DNA of 64,000 nucleotides from contig JAANDG010000303.1 in NCBI GenBank assembly GCA_036852015.1, forward strand, positions 1 to 64,000, given 5' to 3'. Both the position numbers and the translations under genes were made by a program. The stretch is from Pelodera strongyloides. Its lineage: Eukaryota > Nematoda > Chromadorea > Rhabditida > Rhabditidae. Shown in pieces: positions 53,836 to 64,000 of this stretch. Below the pieces are notes generated by a model. That model did not search any database and was not told where the DNA came from. It saw nothing but the letters and a program-made list of their open reading frames with translations. The stretch's first letter is position 1. The number at the start of each line of letters is the position of its first letter.

Positions 53836-54300
53836 TTAACCAACCTCTTCAAGAGCTGTGATGTCGTCGGTCTTGGTCACACAGCACCTGAAAGTAAATA
53901 AGTTGACGCTGAGTTATCTTTCATGTTTTTGTAAAAAGTTATGAGAACAATATTACTTGTTGTATGAGATTATGGTGTCGTATGAAGTAATGTGATTCAT
54001 TTAGTACTGATGAGCCAAGAACATACCGTGGACAGTGTCTTGGTGTGCTTCCAAGATAACATAAAAAATATCGTCCATTACCCAATTACCAATGACTGAG
54101 CAGGATTCGAACCTACGTCGTCCTGCTCCTAACCCACGCACTTATCCACTCGGCCATAGAAAAACTCACCAGTTGAGGATGGTGACCGAGAAGAAGAAGA
54201 TGAATACAAAGAAGAGACACCAGACTACGGGAGCTCCCAAGTAGTCGATCATCTCCATCTGCTGCTTGAGATCAACGGTTTTGTCGCCGGCCATCTGCAT
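53836..54300 (-). CDS. Single-pass membrane microprotein, copy 1
   Basis: Two exons, 54300-54170 and 53887-53836, joined in phase 2 (GT..TTTCAG), give exactly 60 residues. The N-terminal 20 residues are polar (MQMAGDKTVDLKQQMEMIDY), then one hydrophobic segment LGAPVVWCLFFVFIFFFSVT (residues 21-40), then ILNWCCVTKTDD and an acidic tail ending EEVG. Codon use is GC-richer than the flanks. A sister copy lies at 59649-64000 with the same exon boundary. Two Cys directly after the membrane span could be palmitoylated (inference). A start two codons later (MAGD) is also possible. Function unknown. Confidence 0.65.
54096..54160 (-). pseudogene. tRNA-like sequence in the intron of the membrane microprotein gene
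   Basis: TGGCCGAGTGGATAAG and GGTTCGAATCC occur in A-box/B-box order within the intron, starting about 9 nt after the splice donor. The acceptor arms do not pair. Probably a SINE fragment. Confidence 0.5.
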
Positions 54301-54794
54301 CTTGATTACTAAAATGAGAAAATCAATCGATAAATGAGAAATCAATTGATAAATGAGAGATCAATCAATAAATGAGAAATCAATCGATAAATGAAAGCAC
54401 AGGCACAATGACGAGACGCGAACTCATGAGCTGAATGTATAATTCAACAACAAAAAATATGATTAATCATTATGAATTCAGACGTGCAGTTAGTTGACAA
54501 TGCGGGGGGAAAAGCAAAAATAATTTTTAAAGCGAAGAGGTAGCCATTTTAAGATGCATTCTTTTACTATTGGTGCCACAAAAAAAGAGACAACACTGGC
54601 CTATGAGCATATTTTCCATAAAAACTTTATAAATCTCACAAAAGACTACTAAACAAAAACAAAAATCGGTCAATAGATTGTACTAGTGCCTTAGTAGCCT
54701 AGCAACAAGGTATTTCTAGGTTTCTGACATTTTTCATCCTCCACAAAATGTTTTAAAGGGTGTACTTCTGTTCCTGTTTTGCACACAAACGCGT

Positions 54795-54955
54795 GAGGAT
54801 TAGCAACTTTGGAAAATTTGCATACGAATATCCTATGTATCCTATGTAAATTTGGCGCCGGAAGCTTCGGACGGGCACCAAAAAAGTGCACAGGATACAT
54901 AGGATTTTTGTATCATACGCAAATTTCCCAAAGTAGGGTACAATACTGCGTTAAT
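54795..54955. mobile_element. Diverged foldback related to the GCTAGC family
   Basis: Inverted arms with TTTGGAAAATTTGCATACGA and ATCCTATGTATCCTATG match the interior of 28634-28796. The TTAAAGCG terminus survives only as GCGTTAA on the right. Confidence 0.6.
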
Positions 54956-54959
54956 AAAA

Positions 54960-57900
54960 TTATAAAATGATAGCGATTTGAATTTAGCTCCACATGGGAA
55001 ATTGAACAAAGTTCTCTCTGCTGTTAGGGAAAGCAATTCATAAAGCTACTATTTAAATTATGGTAATGACTAATAACTTTAGACTTCACAGTGGACTCCC
55101 ACAGTACAAACTACAAACTACAAAATGAAACTAGGTGGAGAAGCCACTTTAAGGGATCGTAGAGCATATATCTTTACTGTTACACTGAAAGTAATTTTAG
55201 TCGAATAGCAGGAAAGCCATAACTATTGTCTACAATGCCGCTTTAACGAAAACTATTGAAAATTGCAAAAGAGTGCTATTTTGGGCTAGGTATTGGGATT
55301 AATTTGATATTATTAATAAATTATAAGTCGGTAAACGGGGGAACAACTAGTAAACAAGTATCCGCTATTATGTGTACGTTGTTTTTCCATAGGGCCAGGG
55401 AACCAAACCAAACACATGTTCTAAAAAAAAAACAAGGAAAATAAAGAAAAGGGGCCAAATCTATGGCAATCAAGACCTCGTAATAATAATTAGAATGGTA
55501 CTAATAACCGAATATCTCCTACATTAACAGTATATGTACTTGTGCGTGTGGATAAAATAAAGAATTATATATTTTATATTTGAGCCATGTTTTGTTAAGG
55601 AAAATGATGTAATCCGTTAATCTATTCTGTCAGTCTATCACGCATACCTATCATCGTTATGTGCAGTTGGTTAGTAAGCGAGCCCGATAACGTTCACGTT
55701 ATAATCACGATCATAAAACTACGTACATAAAGCCGTCAAAATGGTTATTACCATTATTTTGGTCAAAATAATTTATAGTTATAAAGTTTTTAATGGATTA
55801 TAGCTGCAAGTGTTCAACGTACAAAACAAAAGTCGATATTAGTCCATTATGGGCAAAAGTTGCTGAAATTCTATGCCGCAGCGCATATGAGTCACTATTG
55901 CAATGTATCAATATATTAATTTATGTGGCATGGACATGTTAGGCTTATATAATAACAAATTATCCTCGTAATCATTTTAGAGAGAATATATGCACGATGG
56001 TATGATATACAGCAAAAGGACATAATTGCCGAAACCACAATAAAACCGTCGTTGGCGTCGCCCATCACCAAATGGTTTTTATTTTCTACCCTGGTGACTC
56101 GTTCGTGACCATTTGGTGACCATGAAATGACAGTTTTCGATAAAACATTGTCACGAATTGGTCACCAAATAGACAGGCCCACGAAAAAAACCAGTGACCC
56201 GTCACCAAATGGGTTTCCTATGCATAGGCAAACGAAAATTATCGCACTTCCAACTCGGACTCGGACAACGAAGAAGCGACCTATATAGATGCACCGCAAT
56301 TTCAATATGCCTAGAAACGTATCATAATGTCTGACGGATAATTTGCGCAACGCTTCTAACTTTGCACATATATCAAGCTCGAGCTTGACAACCCCGAAAC
56401 GGGTTGTCAAGCTCGAGCTTGATATTGAATTTTATTACTTCAGTTTATTTATATATTTATTATCATAATTTTTTTTTCTAATATAATTCTCATATTATTA
56501 TCCATTTATTGTTTCTTTGTTTTATTATATGAACAACGTAGGGAAAGTGTTGTAACTCGCTATACCTAGTATGCTCATTCCGAGTTGGCATAGGTATGTT
56601 ATGCAGAAATCGAGCGGAGAGAATGTTTTTATAATTTTCATTTTCAAGAGAACAGAATGAAGCTTGCATGAACTACGCAAACGAAACTTACCAAATTTTC
56701 AACTAAAGATATATTTTATCGTAAATAATTATAAAGATGATTAAACTTGAAAGTTTGGCTCAAGTAGAAATTGATGAGATAATGTACAAAATCCTAATGA
56801 GCATTCGTTTAGCTGACTGTGTGTGGGTTTTAACTTACCGTTTTTCTGATGCGCTCATAATGCTTTTCGTTTGCAATTTAGCAATCAACTAACATTAAAC
56901 TGCAAACCTTAGTACCTTAGTAAATTGTAAACCTTAGTAAATTGTCAGCGTCATTTTATTATGCACACATAATCTGCCGATAAATTATTATTATTAACTA
57001 ACGAACATCAAAATTATGAACATCGGGAAAAGGAAACGACCCATCTATATGCACGGCAATTTCATTAAACCTGGAAACGTATCATGACTGCTTTATGCAA
57101 ATTCCAACTTTAAACTAGTTTTGTCGGGAAAACAACAACATACTCATTACACCGCGCACCATATGCAAAGATAACGTAACGCACAACAAACAAAATTCAT
57201 TAAATTAAATAATTTTAGGTCTCATCTGAGCGCACTGCGACCACAATTCGTATACGTAACGCGTAGTGAAAAGCGATAAGCGTTGTTTTTGGTGAATAAA
57301 AGAATAAAAGCCAATTTGAACGCATCTCAAATTATCGATTTTGTCATTAAACGAGTCGTTATCACTGTGTTAAAGACGTCAGGAAGGCAATCTCTGATGG
57401 CTGATAAGCTATTCTAAACAACGAAGACAGGGTCGAAACGACCAGTTATTAAGTACAACGGCACCAAGGGAGTTCCGGGAAAATGTCGGGGAAGGCCGCC
57501 CAGAGTAATATATCACCGTAATGGAATCAGGTATTGGTACCATCGTACCATGACTGACTACCATGTCCTACGGTAGCTATCGGTTAATTTGATCTTCTGT
57601 TCGTAAGGTGATTAGTAAGGGCCAAAATAGAAAAAAAAATAAAGAGTGTTAAATGAGAGCAAACTGTTAGCGACAGAGACGCGAAATGAGCGCCAGAGAT
57701 GCGTACCATAAAATCTTACACGCACGCATTTCCAAGTATTCCACCAGCGTACGTATCTCAGATCAAAGGATCAAAGTGTTTAAATTGAGGGAATACAGTA
57801 ATTCAGTAATTCTCTATTAAAAGTTACCATACATTTAACCTAGTGGCATTTTATGATTTATAGGAAGCATCTTTGTGAATATAGAGAATATGGACAAATT

Positions 57901-59648
57901 CTACGGCAGAAACAAATATGTAACTAAATTCAATACAAATCGATTCAGGGCACTCTCGCACTCTTCATATAACATAGAGACTGCAAATGGCAAACAAACA
58001 AAGGCACATAATGCAGCTGTGCCTGCATAAAACCACACAAAACAACGTGATCTTTCTAAATATGGGCCCGTGAACACTCATAAATAAACACTAACTGACA
58101 AGCTTTCTCCGTCGATTTGTCATATATTCTTGATTAGCTTGATAGTCCAGGGTTCCCCTATCTTATGGTTAATGAGCTTTCCTTTAAATTGGTAACACGT
58201 GGTTTGGAAGTACGGTAAGCGGACTTACAATATATGCAAATCGTATGCAATTCCGTGCCAAACCAATGTACATAGTGCGCTGTGAATACACTGGAGCCCA
58301 GGGTTCAATTCACAACCCACGTGCCATACCACTTTAAATCCCCCAGTCACGTGCATTTCACAAACTGTGTTCGTACATATCAGATGCCCACTTAGAAAAA
58401 GCTGCCTATATCTTGACCACTCAGGACCCTAATCAATCTATATGCGAAAATTACACAGCGAAAAAGTGGCCAGCACTAAAATTAAAACACCAAGTCGACC
58501 TTTCGTTCTTTCTATAATGAATCACAGAACCGCGAACTAGGAAGAAAAATCCATTTTCAATACAGAGATCAAACAACTACAGGATAAAAAACTATGAGGA
58601 AAATGATTTTAAGAAGATTATATTAAATTTGTTCATATAAGTTTACTAAATATAATCTATGTAGAGCAGTTCCGATAAAAAATATTATATTCATCAAAGC
58701 ATCACCGGCATAAAAGCCATTATTATTTGCAATACTAATTTCATAATCACACGACGAATAAAAAAACATAATTTATAACAAAAAACAAAACAAAAAAGCC
58801 GTTGGTTGTACACAAGCAAAGCCCTAAACATATATACACCGTTACACACAAGTTCCCACATAAAGCAGACACATTTTTGAATAATAAAGCTTACACCTTA
58901 CCGTAAATAAAAAATCTCATTTTATAAAAAAATGCACTGAATTAGTAGAAAAAGGGAATGTTAGAGTTTCCGAGCAAATATTCCCACGAAAATATAAAAA
59001 AATTTAACGAAATACCAAAGTGACAAAATCTTACTTCATTGAAAAATAAAAAAAAATGCTATTGAGAAATTCAAAACGCCAATTTTCAATTAGAGATACA
59101 CATAAAGATCAGGATTACTTATCAAAAGCTACTTATTAATACTGTTAAAAAGATATTCACCGAGGTTAGATCAGTACTACACAAAAGATGAGCAAAGGGG
59201 GAAAACACCAGGTCAATGAGATAAATGCAACCAATTGTAGTTTGGTGCCTGTAGTTTGTACCCTGTAGCCTAAACCTGAGATTTATGCGAAGGGCGTACG
59301 TGACGAGCGACAACCGAAGGACGATGCGGTCCAAGGCGCATGTTCAAACGACGCTTATGGCCCCACTGAAATAAGTTAAGTCAACTTGACACGGCGAACA
59401 TATTGTGACACTGCAGCGCATTCACCGCACAAGAGACGGGCGTGCTTAAAATCTGGCACACTTACCGCGCCCCCTCCAGTGCGCCACAGGTGTGCCGACT
59501 AGTATATCTACAGGGTGATTGGTGGATAGATGAGTGTTATAATAAATTATCAGTCATTGTCAATTCTTTCAAAAGTTACTCTAGGAATTCTATATATGCA
59601 CACACTATTCACATAACAGAAGTATAAAGCACATATGTATAATTCGTT
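54960..59648. other. AT-rich spacer, no gene seen
   Basis: 4.7 kb without a supported coding exon. It contains a diverged TTTGGTGAC repeat (56040-56215; relatives at 31380-31485 and 38430-38555) and the perfect hairpin at 56370-56425. Confidence 0.5.
56370..56425. repeat. Perfect 25-bp hairpin built of two 16-bp palindromes
   Basis: Arms ATATCAAGCTCGAGCTTGAC.. and complement, loop CGAAAC. Each arm contains the perfect palindrome TCAAGCTCGAGCTTGA. No second copy in the window. Confidence 0.85.
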
Positions 59649-62600
59649 TCAATAGAATAAAAATGAAAAACCGACGTGTTCAAGCACTGTGATGTCGTCA
59701 GTATTGGTGACGCAACACCTGAAATTTAAGAATTTAACAGTCACACAATTTGCAAACGAAGACGGCTTTTGACCAGAGCTACAGTAAATGTTTAAATGTT
59801 TAAATGTTTATTAGACTCTTAGAAAGAGCGCAACGCCATAAGAGACGATGAAAGAATTCAATGATTTTAAAATTCAAAGTAGTAAATCAAAGATAAGACG
59901 AAAAAATGCATAGCATCATATATGTATATATATATCACCAAAGATAAGAAAGTAATTCCACAGAGAGTAGTTGTAACTGACACTTCAGCAAAGAAACTGT
60001 ATTCACACAATCAGCTAACAATTTTGTAGTTTTGACTAGTTTAGCCACGTTACCTCAACACAAAACTACGTGCACACGATATCAGCAATCCTAAACGTGC
60101 CACACTCCAAAATACAACAGTATAATATAGCTGAACAATGTCAAAATAGCTCAGGGCCATAACACAAAGAAAATTGGGACCTAGCATCAGAACCGCCCTC
60201 CGCCCGCAGGAGTCTGCATGCGCTACATAGCTAAACTAGTTTGAGTATTTAGAGTAAGGTTAGTTGCTTGTGTGAAACCATTTTCTTATGAATATTCAGA
60301 ATTAAGAGCATTCGTTGTTGTACCGTATTGTACCGAACCCGCATCTCAACTTCAAGAGTTGACAAAAAATCAAAAGAAACAAAAGAAAGAGAGCAGAAGA
60401 AAGAAAATATGCTTATATTTATCCTTATCGCCGTCGTGGTGTCTTCAGCTGTAACTTCCACTACTTTGATGTTGAGCGTATTCTAAAGTAATCAACGATT
60501 AACTGATATAATGTTTTCCATTTTTTCCATCCTGAGAATATCGAGGATGTCAATTGATTTTAGCTTGTTTTTAAAAACTTGAGAATTTTCTGATACTAAA
60601 GCTTCTTGTGGAAAATGTATACACGAAAGCCATCTAGCCGTTCTGATAAAGAAAGAGTGAAATTTGACGTTTTTGCGGCTGAATTCTATGTTGAGATTGA
60701 AATAACTGGATCTACTCATTGGTCTCCAAATATAGTATTTACCACTATCTATGTTCACCTCTCGTTTTAAGATTTTAAAGGAAGTAACAAGATCTTTTTG
60801 AATACGGCGTTCTTGAAGGCTTATTAGGCCCAATATTTTAAGACGCTCAGCGTATCTGGGAATAATAATACCTGGTCTCGCACATTTTTTGAATATTATC
60901 CACGTGATTGTCGCTTGCACATCCTCCAGTTCTTTTATATGAGTTGATAAGTAAGGATTCCAAACACATGAGGCAAATTCAAGTATAGGCAGAACCCAGA
61001 CTTTATAGGCTTTTATGAGAAGGCGAGGATCTCTGAGTTGAAGAGTACTATTTATACCATAGAAACAACGGAGAGCTTTGGTGGTAATATTGGAAATGTG
61101 GTTAGAGAAGGACAAAGATTCATCAAAAATAACACCCAAATCACGCGCAGTATTTTTCGATTGGACTAGTTGTCCTTGGATAGAGTAAAAATTGCGTGGA
61201 TTATTCCTGCCAATGTGTAAAGCGGCGCATTTGAGAGGCGCAATTTTTAGTTGCCATTCATTACAATAATCTTCTAATTTTCGTAAACACATATCTAGTT
61301 CATCTACCAAATTCTGAGAGGAAGTGGAATATTGAAGTAATAACTTGACGTCATCAGCAAAGATTGATATTTTGACATTAGGACAACAGGTTAAATAGCT
61401 GGGCAAATCAGAAAGATATAAAATAAATAAAGTCGGACTAATGACTCCCCCTTGCGGGACACCCGAAGAAGCAGGTAACTCATCAGAAAGCACATCATCA
61501 ATTTTCACACGAAACGACCTATCCTTTAGGTAAGACTTTATCCAGTTAACAAGTTGGTTAGGTAACCCTAGTGTGCTTAGTTTGTATACCAATTTCTCGT
61601 GACTAACAGAATCAAACGCTTTCGCCAAATCGATATATATCACATCTACAAAACCACCATCATCTATCTGTTTTGCATACATATGCTGGCACTCTAATAA
61701 CTGGAGATCAATGTTTCTACCCTTTACAAAACCATATTGTTCAGATGGCATGATGTTAAGCTTAGTAATCCACTTTTGTAGTTCCCTCAATACAAACTTT
61801 TCAACGCATTTACTTGTAGAAGGCAAGATAGTGATTGGTCTATAGTCAACAGGTAGAATAGGATTTTTCTTTTTTGGTATAGGAGTAACGAGCCCTTGTT
61901 TCCAAATATTCGGTACCACACCCTGCTCAATGGAAAGATTAAAGATGTATGATAAGGGCTCTGCTAGCTGTTGGCGACATCGTTTGAGAACTATTTGTGG
62001 AATCTTATCCGAAGTATTAGATACAGAAAACTTGAATTTACTGAGTTCTTTTTCTACATCAAATGGTAAAATGGTTCCCATAATATAGCGTTGAAATCTC
62101 TTATTGGGTATTGGTACAGTGGGTAAAATCCCATTGTCGTGCGTGAAAACAGAGAGGAATTGCTTAGAAAGTAAAGTGGCTTTTTCTTTTTTGTCATATA
62201 CCATTGTTTGAGTATCATGATTAAAAACTGCAGCCATAGATTCCTTGCTTCGAATGCGTGAGTTAATATAATTGTAAAATTTTTTGCTTCCAAAATTTTT
62301 GCCAAAATTTTTACGTTCTTTACAAGCGAGAAATTTCCTTATGTGTTTTTGTAAAATAGCCGAAATGCGAACTAATTCAATATTAGAGTGTGCCGTTGGA
62401 TCAATAACATAACTACGAAATAATCTATTTTTATGGTGGATGAGCCTTTGTATATGAATTGGATACTGCTCGATTCTCAGTTGTACTCTAGAGTATGGAA
62501 CATGTTGATCAATTACTGAGGTTACGATGGAGCAAAAATTTGCATAGAGATCATTCAAATCGTTATACGGACATAGACCGGAAACCCAGTCGATATTTAG

Positions 62601-64000
62601 ACTACGAAAGATATTATCCCAATTAGCATGTCTGAAGTTGCGAACCATAATAGACAGTTGCTCAGGTTGCGGAAAAAGACAACGAAATGTAATGGAATGA
62701 TGGTCTGCTAAAGGAGCAGTGATATTAGATTCAGTTATTAAACATGGATTTGTACTCAAGAGATAGTCAAGTTGATTTGTCTTACGTGTTGGCTGGTTAA
62801 TATGCGAAAAGAGGTCCAGAGCACCTACGAAATTGACGAATTGCTTGCCATACTTATTAAAAAAAGTGCCATTGGTTAACACAGTGTTAACATTGAAATC
62901 TCCAACTAATATCGATGGTATCCCATCAGACAAAAAGGATGCGATAGCATCATAAAACTGCATATCATCCACTGAATTACAATTACAGGAAGGAGCACGA
63001 TAGGCAATAACAAAACGTAATTTTGCAGCAGAAAGTACATTTTCTAACTCTACACACAAATAATCAAAATTATTGGTAGCTTTAGCCCCAACCCGTTTCC
63101 AAAGTAAGCTTTTCTTAACTAAAATACAACACCCTCCTCCTTTTTTACCCTTTCTATCCTCTCTAATTAAATGATACGGAAGATTTGCTACTATCATTCC
63201 ACTAGGGACATGATCCTTTAACCATGATTCGCATATCAAAACAATATCAAAATTTTCTTGCACAATTAAAGCATGAAGTTCATTAACCCTTTTAAAAATA
63301 CTCATAGCATTAACGTAATAAGCCTTGATAGTCGTCTCTATAGGTTGCGCTCGACTTAGTTTTTTATGCGCTTAGCTGGAGTAGCACCGGAGCCAAGCCA
63401 ACCGTCGGGTGGAGCAGGAGCCTCGGCAGTTCGGTCGGTATTGATATCGGAGCGCAACCGGAGGGTGTTCTTGTACAGAACCCACTGCCCAGGTGCCGCT
63501 TCCTCACAATACGCGCGCCGTCTCCGAAGCTCCCGATCCCGTTCACGGTCTTCCCTGGTCAAAGACTCCCTCACAAATACATTCTTATACGCACTGTTTT
63601 TGAGCAACTTTCTCCTTGCCAGAAGAGCCATTAATGCCAGAAGAACCTCACGAACCCGAAGAGGGCTTTCGACCAGCTACAGTACTCTAGAACCACACGA
63701 ACCGTGCATGTACAACGTAAATACCTGCTGGAGACGTGTTTCTAAATTACTCCAGATTCCCCAACTATCTCACGTGACCACATACAACACGAAACACCAC
63801 AAAGACGACGAAGAAAAATCGGGCACACGCTAGAGGCGCTGTGCGTGACGGCCTACCCAACCTGGCGCACCTCTCGCGACAGTCCCACAAAGTGGTGTGG
63901 TGTGCCATAGATGCGCCATTTCCGCGCGGTACAACTTAGCAAAAAAAGGAAATAACTCACCAGTTGAGGACGGTGACCGAGAAAAAGAAGATGAAGACAA
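59649..64000 (-). CDS. Single-pass membrane microprotein, copy 2 (runs off the window)
   Basis: The visible part of exon 1 (64000-63961) reads VFIFFFSVTVLN and splits a Trp codon at the donor exactly like copy 1. Exon 2 (59718-59649) gives CCVTNTDDITVLEHV and continues GFSFLFY before TGA, five residues longer than copy 1 because its stop is lost. The intron is 4.24 kb and contains a LINE in the same orientation. The 5' end of the gene lies beyond 64000. Confidence 0.6.
60492..63305 (-). CDS. LINE ORF2: endonuclease and reverse transcriptase
   Basis: 937 residues without a stop. The APE-type endonuclease occupies about residues 1-210: CESWL (25-29), LVGDFN (133-138), DYLLS (180-184) and LADHHSI (199-205). 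The reverse transcriptase spans about 465-720: TPIPKKKNP, YRPITILPS, DLAKAFDSV (559-567), SGVPQGGVISP (614-624) and the catalytic FADD (649-652). The frame is open about 16 codons upstream of this ATG (to a TAA near 63368), reading AYYVNAMSIF, so the true N-terminus may be earlier and contain the first endonuclease motif. A long intact frame suggests recent activity. It would copy its own RNA into target DNA in the nucleus. Confidence 0.9.
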   Translation of the reverse strand: MSIFKRVNELHALIVQENFDIVLICESWLKDHVPSGMIVANLPYHLIREDRKGKKGGGCCILVKKSLLWKRVGAKATNNFDYLCVELENVLSAAKLRFVIAYRAPSCNCNSVDDMQFYDAIASFLSDGIPSILVGDFNVNTVLTNGTFFNKYGKQFVNFVGALDLFSHINQPTRKTNQLDYLLSTNPCLITESNITAPLADHHSITFRCLFPQPEQLSIMVRNFRHANWDNIFRSLNIDWVSGLCPYNDLNDLYANFCSIVTSVIDQHVPYSRVQLRIEQYPIHIQRLIHHKNRLFRSYVIDPTAHSNIELVRISAILQKHIRKFLACKERKNFGKNFGSKKFYNYINSRIRSKESMAAVFNHDTQTMVYDKKEKATLLSKQFLSVFTHDNGILPTVPIPNKRFQRYIMGTILPFDVEKELSKFKFSVSNTSDKIPQIVLKRCRQQLAEPLSYIFNLSIEQGVVPNIWKQGLVTPIPKKKNPILPVDYRPITILPSTSKCVEKFVLRELQKWITKLNIMPSEQYGFVKGRNIDLQLLECQHMYAKQIDDGGFVDVIYIDLAKAFDSVSHEKLVYKLSTLGLPNQLVNWIKSYLKDRSFRVKIDDVLSDELPASSGVPQGGVISPTLFILYLSDLPSYLTCCPNVKISIFADDVKLLLQYSTSSQNLVDELDMCLRKLEDYCNEWQLKIAPLKCAALHIGRNNPRNFYSIQGQLVQSKNTARDLGVIFDESLSFSNHISNITTKALRCFYGINSTLQLRDPRLLIKAYKVWVLPILEFASCVWNPYLSTHIKELEDVQATITWIIFKKCARPGIIIPRYAERLKILGLISLQERRIQKDLVTSFKILKREVNIDSGKYYIWRPMSRSSYFNLNIEFSRKNVKFHSFFIRTARWLSCIHFPQEALVSENSQVFKNKLKSIDILDILRMEKMENIISVNR
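63356..63631 (-). CDS. LINE ORF1, C-terminal part
   Basis: The frame contains FVRESLTREDRERDRELRR and GQWVLYKNTLRLRSD, the pattern found at the end of ORF1 proteins of many non-LTR elements just before ORF2. It overlaps the upstream extension of ORF2. The N-terminal RNA-binding part is not visible, so the element is either 5'-truncated or its ORF1 is broken here. Confidence 0.6.
   Translation of the reverse strand: MALLARRKLLKNSAYKNVFVRESLTREDRERDRELRRRRAYCEEAAPGQWVLYKNTLRLRSDINTDRTAEAPAPPDGWLGSGATPAKRIKN

Larger units (their letters stand above)
60480..63700 (-). mobile_element. Non-LTR retrotransposon (Jockey/CR1-like group)
   Basis: ORF2 and the end of ORF1 are adjacent and overlapping on the minus strand. 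The outer borders are not seen exactly; no clear poly-A or target duplication was recognised. It occupies most of the intron of the second membrane microprotein gene. Confidence 0.8.

Noticed and set aside
12796..54160. Functional tRNA genes
   Set aside because: All tRNA-like sequences (12796, 13735, 30440, 43258, 44648, 54096) have good A and B boxes but no properly paired acceptor and anticodon stems.
1..64000. CRISPR array or other prokaryotic defence system
   Set aside because: No regularly spaced repeats with unique spacers; introns, microsatellites and LINE/Penelope elements show a eukaryotic genome.

Overview
The window looks like a piece of a repeat-rich invertebrate chromosome, most likely a nematode. 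Two interstitial runs of the nematode telomere hexamer TTAGGC (42049-42079 and 46090-46133) support this, as do short GT-AG introns with TTTCAG-type acceptors and a family of small secreted cysteine-rich proteins with threonine-rich linkers. No rRNA gene, CRISPR array, operon-like bacterial gene block or convincing functional tRNA was seen. All gene models were assembled by eye from splice signals, reading-frame phase and comparison between copies inside the window.

The main content of 1-45.4 kb is a tandem array of six genes, all on the minus strand: 2527-3653, 4868-6953, 17069-24934, 26529-29884, 34076-38010 and 40601-45341. Each starts with a signal-peptide exon (MKVV.., MRLSQ.., MSLSQ.. 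or MTFSY..) and ends in a cysteine-rich domain spread over two or three exons with conserved phases. Four genes carry one or more Thr-rich linker exons between the two; in three of these the linker is a 9-bp coding minisatellite. Genes 1 and 3 form a short subfamily without the linker. The array grew by segmental duplication: 1-972 matches 16109-17030, 2500-3155 matches 17035-17745, 3160-4660 matches 24450-25880, 4690-6700 matches 26280-28630, and parts of 29740-33760 match 37890-39690.

Mobile DNA fills the introns and spacers. There are many foldback (MITE-like) elements flanked by TTAA whose ends begin TTAAAGGG or TTAAAGCG. Two full-length non-autonomous Helitrons carry a tRNA-His-like module. 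A truncated Penelope-like element with hammerhead ribozyme motifs sits in intron 1 of gene 5. A broken tyrosine-recombinase element lies at 14316-16108. A 6.7-kb insertion with GC-rich inverted ends lies in intron 1 of gene 3. There is also a Tc1-type MITE, a SINE-like repeat and a LINE with an almost complete ORF2.

From 46 to 64 kb the density of recognisable genes falls. 47.2-50.5 kb holds weakly supported minus-strand multi-exon genes that I cannot name. Two copies of a two-exon gene for a roughly 60-residue single-pass membrane protein lie at 53836-54300 and 59649-64000. The second copy runs off the window and has the LINE inside its only visible intron.
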